Shown: positions 1 through 11,492 of the stretch, piece by piece
Layout: the number at the start of each line of letters is the position of its first letter
Position numbering within the stretch: the first letter of the stretch is position 1
Origin: Astrothelium macrocarpum
Lineage: Eukaryota > Ascomycota > Dothideomycetes > Trypetheliales > Trypetheliaceae
Length of the DNA: 64,000 bases
Direction: 5' to 3'
NCBI GenBank assembly: GCA_021030915.1
Contig: JAGEMR010000056.1
Coordinates: 62,001-126,000 of the forward strand
Notes under the pieces: generated by a model
Seen by the model: only the letters and a program-made list of their open reading frames with translations
Databases searched by the model: none
Told to the model about the DNA's origin: nothing
Program-made: the position numbers and the translations under genes

Positions 1-236
1 TGTCATTGGATGCAATACATATCAAGATTAATGTTCCATAGCAAATAGACAGAACGTGCGATTATCAGGAAATGCATAAGAATCAATTTGATCTGGCTAA
101 TGCTGTCTGTAAAACAATCTGTGCAGCAGGGGGTATCCGAAGCTAGTTGAAATAATGAAAACAAGAAGATGCGTGAACTGTCAATGCCATGCGACACTGT
201 TCATGTCATGTACAAAATGTACAATCCAATGATCCA

Positions 237-3200
237 TTACGGAGCAGCCGCAGCCGTCTCGGTGCCCGAGATGTTTCTCAGAACCCTATCTTCTGGTCAG
301 CCATGCTCATCGTCTCTGAACTATCTCAGGCCTTACCTTGCGGATTCATCGAGAAACTCGTTGTTAATCTCCTCGAGTTGCTGCACCTGGACATGCATGC
401 TCGCCAACTGCAATAAGAATAATGATTAGAACCACATACTCACAGTCCTCGTGCCAACACGACACGCCACGACCCGAGCCTGACGAGCCGTCGCGTCGTG
501 CGCATCGAGTCTCGAATGGGTAGCAGAACTTACCGTTCCTTCCAGCGTCGCCTCTCGCCGTTCCGCCTCGCCCATCTCATGCCCATCCCGACTCTCCTCG
601 TTTTCCTGCTCCGTCGCGTCGTCCACCCATTTACTCGCGCCCAATCCCTGCTCTCCCCTCGCCCCACTCGAGGGCGTCCCCTGCACAGCCGAGCCAGCAG
701 CAACGGGTCGATGCTCCATGGTCGCGCGAACCTTCTCGTCCAGCTGTCTCAGCTTCTCCTTCAGCGCCTCGTTCTCTGCCCGCAGCATCTCCGCAGGCGC
801 CATCACGCGCTCCAGCTGCGCCTCCGCCGTGGCGACCTTCGCCTTCCAGCTCGCTGCCTCCGCCTCTGCTTGTTGCAGCGCCTCGCGTTGCGCTTCCTGC
901 GTCTCGAGGGTGTGCTTGTCGTGCTCGGACGCAAGCTGCTGGCGAAGGAGATCGAGTTCTTGGGTGTGCGAGTCCGCTTGCGCGGTGATGGCGCGGGCGT
1001 GTTCGGCTTTCATGGCCTCGAGAGATTGGGAGTTGGCTGCGGTGGCCTCGGCTTCGGATTTGAGCGAGGCGAGGCGGGCTTCGTGTTGCGCGGATTGGTC
1101 TTGGAGGGCGCGGGCGTGGTCTTCTTTGAGGGCTTCCATCATTTTGCCGTGTTCACGGTTCGCAGTGCTGAGTTTGTCTTCGTGCTCCTCCTTCTGCTGT
1201 TCGAGGCTTTGAGACATTCTAGCGTTCTCACCTTTCAAGCGTGATGCAAAATCTAACTGAGAGCTGGAAAAGCGTGTATCAAAATCGTTCTGTGCCTTGG
1301 AAAGACGGTCCTCAAAATCGGTCTGTAGAGAATTCACAGTCCTGCTGTGGCTCTCCTCCAAGTCTCTACGGAGGTTTTCAGTGGCTCTCTCGTGCGTGGT
1401 TTTGCCGCTAGCAAGGGCCTCTTCAGTTGCGTTGAGCCTTTGGAGCAACTCTATCTTCTCAGCATCAACGTCTGCCATGGATTTGAGTTGACCAGCAGCA
1501 TGCTCTTCACGCAGTCTGTCTAATTCGTTCTGGTGCGATTCAACGGATGATTCAAGCTCATTTTTGAGCTTGGTTAGCGCGGCTTCGTGTTGCGCCTCTT
1601 TTTCCTTATCATCCTGTCCCAGAGTGTCAAGAGCCTTTTGTAACCCAGCCAGCTCTGCCTTGGTCTGGTCAAGAGCTAAAGAGGTCTGTTCCTTTGCAGC
1701 GTTTGACTCGGAGAGATTGTTTCGCAAGTCTTGGATGACTCCTTCCAACTCCTTAATCTTGTCGTTTTGGGCATTATTGTTGTCAGCGTGATTCTGCTGC
1801 AACTGTTCATTCATGCTCTGAAGATCCTCAATTTGTTTCGTAAGCTCCGCATTTTGAGACTGTGTAGCTTTCATGCCATCAATTATAGACCTGAGGCTAT
1901 TCAATTCCTCGTCTTTCTGATTCGATTTGTCAGACCCTTCATTTTGCAGCTGCTGGATCTCACTCTGAAGGCTTTCGATAATTTTGCGAAGCTCGGCTGT
2001 GTCCGATTCGTTTGCACGTAAGCTCTCGATTGTCCCCTGCAGTTGTTTAATTTCTTCATCCTTTGCACTTGTGCTTGCGGTATCTTTTTGCTGCAGCTCT
2101 TTAATCTCACGTTCAAGACCTTCAATGACTTCCTGGAGTTTAGCAGTCTCTTTCTGATTCTCAGCAGTTTCGGCAAGTCTCCCATGTAGCTCCTCGATCG
2201 TCTGGTTGAGTGTCAAGATTTCATCGTCTTTCGCGTTACCCTTATCAACACCCTGCTGATGCAGCTGCTGGATTTCGCTCTGAAGATTATCGATGATTTT
2301 CTGGAGTTCTGTGGCCTCCGACTGTTGCTTCTGAGACATGTTGGCTTTTTCCTGCTCAAGTTCTTGGACTTTCATTCGAAGGTTCTCCGCCAACTCGGCC
2401 ACGCTTGCCATTTCAGCATCCTTGGATTCCCTAGTATCAACGATTTGTTGAGAAAGGCGTTTGACTTCGTTTTGTAGATCCTCTGTGACTTGATTCATGG
2501 CTAATGTACTTTCTTCAGTCTCGCGTTTGAAGTCGGTCTCATGTTGACGTAAAGTTGCTACTTCGTCTCGAAGTTGTGTCGTGGATTCTTTCATCTCCTC
2601 AAGTTCTTGCTTTTTCTTCTCAACAATCTCTGAATGCTGTTCATTCGTAGCGACGAAATTCGCTTGAACATCTTGGATGGATTTAGTCAACTTTGCAATC
2701 TCCTCGTCTTTTTGTTGTGCAGAGTCTGTGCTTTCCTGTCTTGCAGTTGTGATTACATTTTGCGATTCCTCAAGGAGTTTATTCAGCTGTTCGATCTCGG
2801 CAGCTTTTGAACGTAGAGATTCTTCATTATGTTTTCTCAGAGTCTCAAGCTCACCATGAAGCTCATCAATGACTTTACTGCTGTCAGCATCACCCTTCTG
2901 AGATTGACCTAACTTCAACCGCAGATCTTCAATGAGCTCTTTGGTTTGCTTCGCATCTTCATCCCTCCTTCTCAATTCGTCTTTGTGCAGGTCTTGTAAG
3001 GATTCTATTTCAGCTTGGAGGCTCTTGTGTGCTTGCTCCGCGTCTTCTTTGGCCTGCTTTTTCTGGCGAATCTCCTCCTCGTGAGCTTGGTGCAGATCAT
3101 TCAGTTCATTTTTCAGTAGCTCAAAGGATTGAGTAGACTGCTTCATAGCCTCATCTTTCTGCTCAAGTTCTTTCGAGCTCGATTCGCGTGCTTTATCCAA

Positions 3201-4730
3201 TTCCTGAGACAATTTTGTTGCAGCTGCATCAGCTTCTGCTGTCAAAGCTTCATGCTCTTTTACGATGCTTTCATTCTCAGCGTGTATTTTTGAAAGATCT
3301 TCTTCCAGAGCAGCAATCTTGTTCCTGGCTTGTATGGACTGTTCTTCCTCCTTGCGCTTATCATCCGCAGCCTGGTTCTGAGCGATGTCAAGCTGATGCT
3401 GTAAATCCGTGACTGCTTTTGATAGCTCCGCACGGTTCGTCTCTTGAGCTTGTGCATTACCGAGGATCTTCGCACTTTCAGCTTCCGCAGCAGTGGCCGC
3501 AGTCTTTGCTTCTTCCAGCAGACTCTCCAGTGACTTGATTCTGTTTTCGGAATCGTCAAGTTCTTTGCGGCCCCTGTCAGCTTTGTCAAGCTGGCTCCGT
3601 AATTCGGCAAGTTCTCGAGAATGATCATCTTTTAATTGCGACAACGCATTGGTGTGTTGAGAATGTGTCTCCTCTGAAACATCTTTCATCTCAACAAGCT
3701 CTTTCTCAAGTCTTTGCAAGTTGGATGTTGCAGTCTCTCGTTCTTGTTTGTGAAATACGACCTCCTCTTCCAGATCTTTGATCTTGCTCTGAAGAGCATC
3801 TCTTGCGCCAGCCTCTTTGAAGAACTCGCCCATGATTTCTCTACTTCTCGCATCTTGAGTACTGCGCTCGTCCTCAGTCGTAGGTGCGCTTTCGGAAGTT
3901 GTTGGTCGAGACAATTTACGGGCTGATTTTGGAGAGCTCAACCCATGAGGCTTTCCAAATTCGATTTCAGCGTCAGATGCGGCTTTCATTGTCTGCGCAG
4001 TCAAAGGTCGTCTATCCGCGACAGCTGTGCCGGGTGATTTGCTACAATTCGTCCATCAGTATATTTACATATAATGAACATGCGTCAACGAAACATACCC
4101 GCCAAGGCCGCCGCGCAAAGAGGCAGCGATCATTGATTGTGGTCTTTTCTCAAGCTTCGTTGGGGATTTCGGTGTGTCTCTGGCAAGCTTTGATGGAGTT
4201 GATTTGGTCGTAGTAGGAGACCTTGAAGTGGCAACCTTGGACGGACTTGGGGTACTCGTCTTTGATTCAACGGTAGGTCGCCTAGCTGTACTAGAGGTAG
4301 GCGTAATGGTTGAACGGCGATCACTTGTAGTTGTCGGTCGAGTTGCGGATGATCTAGCTGTCGTCGAGGACCCGAGGGCCGACATACGCTTTGAGACACC
4401 ATTTCCGACAGCAGGTTTTTTCTCATCACCTGATGTGACCGAAGCTTCAGTGGGGGCATCAGAAGTAGTTCGAGGTCCGAGACCAGCTCGTCTTGCCGTC
4501 GTCGACGAGATTGGACGAGTCGGAGGCTTGTTGAGCGTACTGCCTGGTACCGAGCGCGTCGACGAGACTGTAGAAGGTTTGGGGGTCGAGGCGGTCCTCG
4601 AGCTCGCAGTAGCAGAGCTTCTTTGTGAAGTAGCTGTCCCGGCCGCTGGCCTTCGTGGAGCCGTGGAAGCAGAATCTGTTTTGGAGTCCACACTGCGTCG
4701 GACAGCAGGTGTTTTGGCCGAGTCTGCCAT
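237..4730 (-). CDS. Long coiled-coil protein with basic Ser/Thr/Pro-rich head
   Basis: Rebuilt as four exons: 4730-4099, 4041-534, 407-337 and 285-237, giving 1419 residues. Introns are 57, 126 and 51 nt. The first has donor GTATGT and branch CTGAT, and all junctions keep phase. ATG at 4730 begins MADSAKTPAV. Residues 1 to about 220 are basic and rich in S, T, P and R. Residues from about 260 to 1300 are an almost unbroken E/K/Q/L/S coiled coil with heptad-like repeats such as IESLQSEIQQL and VIEGLEREIKEL. The last exons continue the coil (QVQQLEEINNEFLDES) and end in a poly-Ala tail. No catalytic or membrane domain is visible. Fungal relatives are often labelled M protein repeat protein, a name based only on coil similarity. 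A basic head plus long rod would suit a microtubule or organelle tether, but that is inference. An alternative last intron (443-408, 36 nt) is also in phase but is very short and has the weaker donor. Confidence 0.82.
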
Positions 4731-5862
4731 AATTTACTAGTAGCACGTAAGCAATTGCAAGGCGATGTGTGGTGGTGCAATGGGGGGTAGCAGGTACCTT
4801 AGGTAGGTATTTTATGAAACTACAGAATCAGGGAACGCGACCCCGGCACGTAACGCGTCACTACTTAATTCGCTGATTGGGTAGCGTTCTCAGGGTCTCG
4901 AGCCGGCAGCAGCCACTCGCAGAGTTTATTGTAACAACGCGCTACAGTTACCGCCGCATATGCACAAATGGACGTCAGGTTCCAGCAGCCTCCGAAATGG
5001 GTTGCAGAACTATCATCGTCCTAGCACGTCAGTTTGTACAGCTTGATAAGTGGTCCCCCGGGATGGGCTCGGTGAACATCTACTGGTGTTGCACATTGTT
5101 TTATCGAACATGGATAAGTAGAATATCGCACACAGAATGACCTACTGTCGTATGCACCAGGACCACCCACCAATCTCCTTCCATGATCTCTTGAACAATA
5201 TACATACCAAAACTGTGACTACGGAGAGCTCGAAATGTGGTATTGAGAACAAATTAGATAGTTGGCTTTGATAAGTATTATTTTTAATTTAAAGCTCTTT
5301 TAATGTAACAAAAGCGGCCCAGCTAGCTGCTAGGCCAGCCCTACTCCTCAAAACGAACCAAAACGACATGCTGCTCAACCTGTTCTTAGCTAGCTGGTAT
5401 ATCCTTCACAGATCCTTCCGCTTAGTATGAACATTGCTAATGACTATGAAGCCTACCAGTCCCTATCTCTCAGAGCTATCCTGCTGTCTTTTCCGTATTT
5501 CGGAATTGTGAGCATCAATTTCAATATTGTATTCAGGTGCCGAAATATCTGCGACTGGCTCAGTAGCCAGAATCGTCCCCACCCGAAACATGGTAATTAG
5601 ATTCCACCACCGTTGCCTGAAATCGCTGGTATTGCAGTACCAATGGCCGTTGCTGCAAGTGTTCCCAACAGCTCGCATTGCCTAAGTCGTCCGCATACAT
5701 AGGTGGTCACTAGGCAGCTGGATTAGTCTGAAGCTGTAACGGCACACCATGACTGCGCACGCTCCATACATCATACCTAAAAACAAGCTATATTAATGCT
5801 CTGGTATTATCTCTGATAAGCAAAGATGGTGTTAGAATTAATTTAAGAATAAAAGATTTGTG
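4731..5862. other. Spacer between coiled-coil gene and NACHT gene
   Basis: Holds the promoter of the coiled-coil gene and the 3' flank of the NACHT gene. One minus-strand open frame starts with ATG at 5678 and runs 71 codons to 5463. It has no recognisable domain, so I do not call it a gene. No RNA gene or repeat is seen. Confidence 0.6.
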
Positions 5863-8800
5863 CTATCTCTTGGTAAAGAGCTTGCGTAAGGTTGTTCTAA
5901 GCTTCACCTCCGACTTGCTGTGCCTTTCCAGTTCAGGTGGTATATCAGGTCTAGGTCTAATCTTTCGCGTCGTCCGAGCCTGGCCAGTTGATTGAAGCGA
6001 TAGGACAGTGATGCCGACCTTTGAAAGTTGCTCATTGACTCTCACCATGCGAAGAAGCTGAGCAAGATGTTGCTCTTTGCCAGCGTGCTCACGATTGGAG
6101 CTGGCCCATGTCTCAACAACAAAAAATCCCTCATCACCTGCATCATATTTGACGAAGATTATTAGCACATCAAGCCAAACTTGACTATCAGAAGAACCAA
6201 GCTCAGAAGGTATCATGGATAATAACAGTAACCAAGGCGTCAAATTGGAGCCGAAATAGGCATGGGCAAATTCTGATGTGAAATTGGCAGTGGAGATGGG
6301 TTGGTTTGGATCGACGCCGTTCTTGATCAGAACTCGGATCAGTTGTACAACTCGCTGCTTTTCGATCAAGGTACGTCTTTTGGGCGACGACATGGCATCA
6401 AGATTCCAGTGGAGTTGGTAAGTGTCGGCCAGCAGCGCCCAGACGGCATAAACCAGCAGCGAACGCCTAGTATTCAATTGCATTTCGCCTTTCAAGATTT
6501 TATATCCTGCGTACTCGTGGAGGCCCCAAAATGCCACGAGATACAGAAATATGGAGTTTTTACCACCCAGTTGGAGACTATGCTCAGGGAACGCATCAAG
6601 ATGTGCGCGGATCTTCGTATGGCTTGAAATTTCTGCCAGTACTCGGTCAAACTCGTCCAGGAGCTGGTAATCAACCTCGCAACCTTGCGCCTCCATACGC
6701 ATCACATATTCAAAGCAATCGCTGGCGGAGTTTGTGATGTCTAGAATCACAGACTGTGAGGACTCTACGTCAAAAGTCTTGAATTGTAATACGCTTGCTC
6801 GATACAATGCTCGACAGGGATTGAATGACCTATCAGATTGGTCCAGTATCTGCGGCCACACTGCGTTACTTTCAATGAAGTCCTTGGCTGTTCGATGAAG
6901 GTACTCGATACGAAGGTCAGCGTATGCTTCCGCAGGGAGAGAGTCAGGATCGAGGGGCTCGGCTTCTTCTTCTTCGAGTGACACGGTGCTTAGGCGAACA
7001 TTCCGCATGACACGTGTGAACAAGGAGTAGCGCGATTGATTATCCAGCTGAGATTTCGCGCTGCCCGCTACCTCCAATAGTCCGCAGCACCTGCTCATAA
7101 TTCGCCGTCTCACAACTCTGCATCTTGCGAGGACGTCCTGGGGCTTTAGAGGTTTTATTGCGGCTCGAAACACCAGGTCCGGAATGTCCATGTCAGCGAA
7201 TCCGAGTTGAAGCACAGTCAGTGGCGCCTTCGCTGCTCGAATAATCTGGAACAACTCCGAGGCGTGCGCACGGTATTGAGGCTCAAGATTGTCTAGCATT
7301 CGCTGGAAAAATGTTTCCAGGTCGGGAGGAATTGCATCGAGTCGCCGTTGTAAATCTGAGATGCGATCTCCTTTCATCAGCCCCGTCGTAAGTGATTGAA
7401 CCACGAGCTGAACCCAAAGGAATACCCCAGAGGCTTTCTGACAGATCCGTTCCAATAATGCACTCGTGTATTCAGGATCTTGCGCTTTCAATTCACGGAA
7501 AGCGCGGCTTTGATGGAATGTGCCTCGTACATATTGTTGTATATCGGGATAGGTAAGGTCTTCTAGCAATAGACTTGGTTTACGATGGAACATCTCATCA
7601 AATATGATGTAAGGTCGGCTAGAAACGCAAATTTTCACATTTTCGAAGGATTCGAGCTCTAAAATGAACTGAATAAGATCCTTGTGGTCCCCTTCGAATT
7701 CATCCAATCCATCAATGAAGAAACAGAACTTCCTCGAAGAGTTAGGATTTGAAACAACTTTCTTCAAGGCTTGGACAAGCTCAATCCATCTCCACTCATA
7801 CCTATCATCACCGAAAAGTTTGTAGACTTCCCAGCGGTCTGGGAAAGCCTTTGCAACCTGAGAATTATCTTCTTTCAGAACCTGGTAGAGAAGCGATCGA
7901 AGAAGACCAATTTGTGATTTTTGCATTGTGCTACCCGATATCCAGAAGTAGAAACTGGCCACGGTCAACTCATTGCGTCCCGTCCATGTACGCAAAAGTT
8001 CCGGCGTTCGCTGATTCTGATAAATATACTTCATCAAAGTCGATTTACCAGAAGCAGGTTTACCGGTAATCCAATATATAGTGTTTCCGTTCTCGAGCCA
8101 AGTTGCAAAATTGCTCCAGGGTTTACCAGTAGTCTCGGGGTTTTTGTAAATCCATTGAAATGTCGTTTGATACGCAGCAGCGACTTGATCCTGGCGATCA
8201 CGCAGGTCCCGAAACCTCAGCCGCTCGACAAGTCTCTTCTCGAGTTGTTTCTCTAATATTCTCTGAGATTGACCAGAGATCTCGGACGAGGCCTGAAGTA
8301 TTCCATAGCTGTGAAGCGATTCTAAGCCGTTCTCATGCAGTGAATTCACTAACTCTTCCCGCCATTTTCTACTATCCTCGATGTTCGCAAGGAAGGCCTG
8401 ACCGATTGTATGTGTGTTGTGCTCTATTCTCTTCAATTTGACGTCTTGTTTTGCGCTTCCATTTCGGACTTGGTTCCTTCGCAGTGTTAGCACCGAATGA
8501 TCATCTTTCGGATCATTTACGTACTGTATACCCATTATCATGTTTGCGACCATTTCCTGTTTCAGACGATTTAATCTTCCTTCCAGCGCCTCAATCTGAT
8601 CACGGTGCCACGCCGACAGCAAAGCCTGGCGAATGCTATTCCATCTCGTGCTATCGTCTGCTCGTCTGAGCTTCTCAAGAATTGTGAGGAGCTCGGAAGC
8701 CACACGCCGACATTCGTTTGCGATTCGCTTTTGTTGATCGAGACGCTTTCGCTCATGGTCGGAGGGATACTCGTCGATATCATGTTCTTGGGCATCGATC

Positions 8801-8982
8801 GAGGCATCAACGTTCCGTGCTAAATTTGAGAGGTCGTCCGCGACTAGCTTGATCTCTGCATGTTCCTCTAATTCACCGTTGATAGAATCATAAATCTCAT
8901 TTGCGCCGGTTATTATCTTGCTGCTAAAATCAATTAGTTGTATGACATTGACAGCAACGCCAAATGCCGAAAGCGCATCCAT
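5863..8982 (-). CDS. NACHT-type STAND NTPase (fungal NLR-like)
   Basis: Single-exon gene of 1039 residues. I place the start at the ATG at 8982 (MDALSAFGVAVNVIQLIDF), because the 12 codons upstream open only with a TTG. Residues 1 to about 130 resemble the helical N-terminal domain common on fungal STAND proteins. The P-loop TGKPASGKST is at residues 306-315 and the Walker B stretch FCFFIDGLDEFEG at about 419-431, as in the nephrocystin-3-like NACHT group. The segment around EYLHRTAKDFIES matches the region seen downstream of NACHT in this family (DUF7791-type). The C-terminal third has no obvious ankyrin, WD40 or TPR repeats. In fungi such proteins act in non-self recognition and heterokaryon incompatibility. 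The ligand and effector here are unknown. The frame is intact, so it is not a pseudogene on sequence grounds. Confidence 0.88.
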   Translation of the reverse strand: MDALSAFGVAVNVIQLIDFSSKIITGANEIYDSINGELEEHAEIKLVADDLSNLARNVDASIDAQEHDIDEYPSDHERKRLDQQKRIANECRRVASELLTILEKLRRADDSTRWNSIRQALLSAWHRDQIEALEGRLNRLKQEMVANMIMGIQYVNDPKDDHSVLTLRRNQVRNGSAKQDVKLKRIEHNTHTIGQAFLANIEDSRKWREELVNSLHENGLESLHSYGILQASSEISGQSQRILEKQLEKRLVERLRFRDLRDRQDQVAAAYQTTFQWIYKNPETTGKPWSNFATWLENGNTIYWITGKPASGKSTLMKYIYQNQRTPELLRTWTGRNELTVASFYFWISGSTMQKSQIGLLRSLLYQVLKEDNSQVAKAFPDRWEVYKLFGDDRYEWRWIELVQALKKVVSNPNSSRKFCFFIDGLDEFEGDHKDLIQFILELESFENVKICVSSRPYIIFDEMFHRKPSLLLEDLTYPDIQQYVRGTFHQSRAFRELKAQDPEYTSALLERICQKASGVFLWVQLVVQSLTTGLMKGDRISDLQRRLDAIPPDLETFFQRMLDNLEPQYRAHASELFQIIRAAKAPLTVLQLGFADMDIPDLVFRAAIKPLKPQDVLARCRVVRRRIMSRCCGLLEVAGSAKSQLDNQSRYSLFTRVMRNVRLSTVSLEEEEAEPLDPDSLPAEAYADLRIEYLHRTAKDFIESNAVWPQILDQSDRSFNPCRALYRASVLQFKTFDVESSQSVILDITNSASDCFEYVMRMEAQGCEVDYQLLDEFDRVLAEISSHTKIRAHLDAFPEHSLQLGGKNSIFLYLVAFWGLHEYAGYKILKGEMQLNTRRSLLVYAVWALLADTYQLHWNLDAMSSPKRRTLIEKQRVVQLIRVLIKNGVDPNQPISTANFTSEFAHAYFGSNLTPWLLLLSMIPSELGSSDSQVWLDVLIIFVKYDAGDEGFFVVETWASSNREHAGKEQHLAQLLRMVRVNEQLSKVGITVLSLQSTGQARTTRKIRPRPDIPPELERHSKSEVKLRTTLRKLFTKR

Positions 8983-11492
8983 TAGAATTCTGAAGAATCT
9001 TCCATAACTTGCTATCAATAGGATTATATGAAAGTCAGGGGATTAAAGATCCAACAAGGCTGAAACCTACCGCGCAGGGTTGAATCAGCCCGGGTCCCGT
9101 TGGGGTAAAGACAAGTTGACAACGTGGCGCAGCTTTGATTGTGAACGTTCGGCCGGGAAATTTTGATAGCGGAAATGTATACAAATCATCTTGAAAACAA
9201 TGCTTTTGAATGGAGAGTGCTTCAAGTGGCGGGATGGAATTGGTTGTGGGTTCAGAGTGTGTCGGATTTTTGTCTCGTTGAGCGTTCGGTTATGGCCTAG
9301 AATTAACTGAAGGTTGAGTTCCGACATTCGCTCGATTCGCCAGTCGCACTCTCTAATTTATTTAACGTCTTGATATAGCGGAGAACAATCAGAATTTAAA
9401 TTTACTTGCCTAAAAAGCTTCCTCTAGCTTTATTAACCTTTCTTCATTTACGAGGCTCTGAGCTTCACTGCTCCAATATAAAATCAGAGATACCAAGTCT
9501 CTGCCATGATCCATGATACTTTCGCACTCTCGCTTTACCAACATGATTAAATCAATTTCGAGAACATTGTTCGTCAGAAGGACATTCGTTACATATCAGA
9601 GAGCATAAGCCACTAATGTTGACGTCTCGAAAACCCAATGGCACATCCATATATGATATCTGACTAGGCATCTTTTGATGGCCAACCACTACATATGTAC
9701 TTTCAGATATCCAGAAAGAGTGTTACAGAACACGGCGTCGCGGATGATTCGCTTCACATGATTCGTCGGTACGACCATATCCTGATACACAAATGACAAA
9801 AGAGGATATACTGAAATACTGCTTTACTGTTCAAGTGCAACAGGCAGCAACTCAGCACTTGATTTCACTAGCATTATTGCACATTTCTCAACCGTCTTAA
9901 ATTCCGAACACATTGCAACACGATGTGCATCCAAGCGACGTGGGAAAATGATATATGGGAACTCTTGGCTTGAAGAAAAGGATGTTACAAGTCACTTTAT
10001 CAAGTGCCTATTTCGTCCCGGAACTTCATGGTTCTACCGTGTATCGAAATACATGGACTACATCAGTAGACGTCTCAATAGGATTTCAGGCGATCTCAAC
10101 GTCATCTGATTTTGATTTCGAAGTCATGGTCGTCGAAGTGAGTTTGTAGCCATTGGATTTTAGATTCAAGTTGATGTCAGCTTGGCTTTTATTAATGTTT
10201 GCGTTGGGAAAGCTTTGAAGCCATCATGCACTACTCATTTGTGCTAAACAGCGCCGAACACATGGGGAAGGAAATCTCGCACGGTACATCATTTATTTGG
10301 AACGTACGGAAGATCGTCGCTCTACAAGTTGAGACAATTTGACTCATGTACAGACTACCGGAGCCAGATAGACCGACCATGGATCGTGGCGCCAATTCGA
10401 AGCAAATGTCTCACTAGAGCAGCGCATGGACTTTCCCTTAACCTTCAAATTATGCTCTCGCCCTGTGCATGACCGGTGAAGCGTAGCCTCATCCTGCTAA
10501 AGTCTACCGGAGATTGGCTCTGTGAGAGTTTCCTAAAAAGCACAAAATGGGGGAAAGCTCCGTTCACTAACGGCGCGGAGCTCTAACGATCAGCATCGGT
10601 CGAAACCACGACCATTCACTTATCAAAAAGACTGTCAATCGAATTTCATCGGCTCGATATTCGGATAAACTTGGACGGAGAATGGGAGGTGATCGACCGT
10701 TTATTACAGCTATGTAATATATGAAGCTGTTCACTCTGGAATACAAACAAGAACACAAATTGAACAAAATTTTAGCAGAGAGGCAAGTTCACTTGGATTA
10801 ATGGACTCTGATGATAATAACTATGCCACGGCTTGACAGAGGTCGCTAGATAAGAAATTCTTTAAGGTGAACTTGTTGGGCGATGAGCTAAAAATAGCGT
10901 CATATCGCCACAGGAGGGGTGACGGGAATGGGAGATGAAACGCGTCGTTCCGCACGGATGACAAAGACTCTGCACTGTTCTGTAAAAGCCAATCGCGGGT
11001 TCTGTTTAGCCGCCATTTTGGCTTAGGCTCCTTCTTCTCAGCTTTGGCTCTTTAGCCCCCAACTGCGCAGCCGGACCCTTGATGAATAGGATCAAAAAGC
11101 CACCAAGCCTTCTCACAAGAGGCAAATCCAGCGCGACATTTGATTACTTGATTGGCCGCTGTGCCACATGTGCTTTGTCAAGATCCTCCTAGCTCCATCC
11201 ATCATTCTCCACAAAATTCCTACGCTACCTACGCAATATGCCTAGACTATGGTCAGGTCAAGAGGTGAAGCGAGAGCGGATTGATCCACCGGAGTGCATC
11301 CTAGACTGCTTGAGTGAGGTAAAGCCAGCCACATACTCCCATTTAGCTGAGCGTTGAAAATCCGATCTTTGTATTCTCTGATTCACTCTCGAGTTCTAAT
11401 GTCTTGAAATTCCAAGCGTCCGGTCATTCGCCGGAGCGCCTGTCGCTTTCTGTCACTGCCTTTTGACAAGCAAAACTGCTCTTTATTTCGCG
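8983..11492. other. Long spacer without supported genes
   Basis: About 2.5 kb between the NACHT gene and the surface-protein gene, which are transcribed away from each other, so it contains both promoters. Open frames are all under 85 codons, on mixed strands, with no family resemblance and no convincing splice chain. I saw no terminal repeats, tRNA or tandem array. Confidence 0.6.

Noticed and set aside
408..443. 36-nt last-but-one intron in the coiled-coil gene
   Set aside because: In phase but very short; a consensus GTAAGT donor at 533 gives a 126-nt intron, also in phase, and yields a more coherent coil.
498..1244. 248-codon plus-strand frame opposite the coiled-coil gene
   Set aside because: Leu/Arg-rich antisense shadow of the E/K/A/Q-rich coil; the minus strand has continuous coding and splice structure.
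5463..5678. 71-codon minus-strand frame next to the NACHT gene as a separate gene
   Set aside because: ATG-started but with ordinary composition, no domain, no splice support; kept only as a remark.
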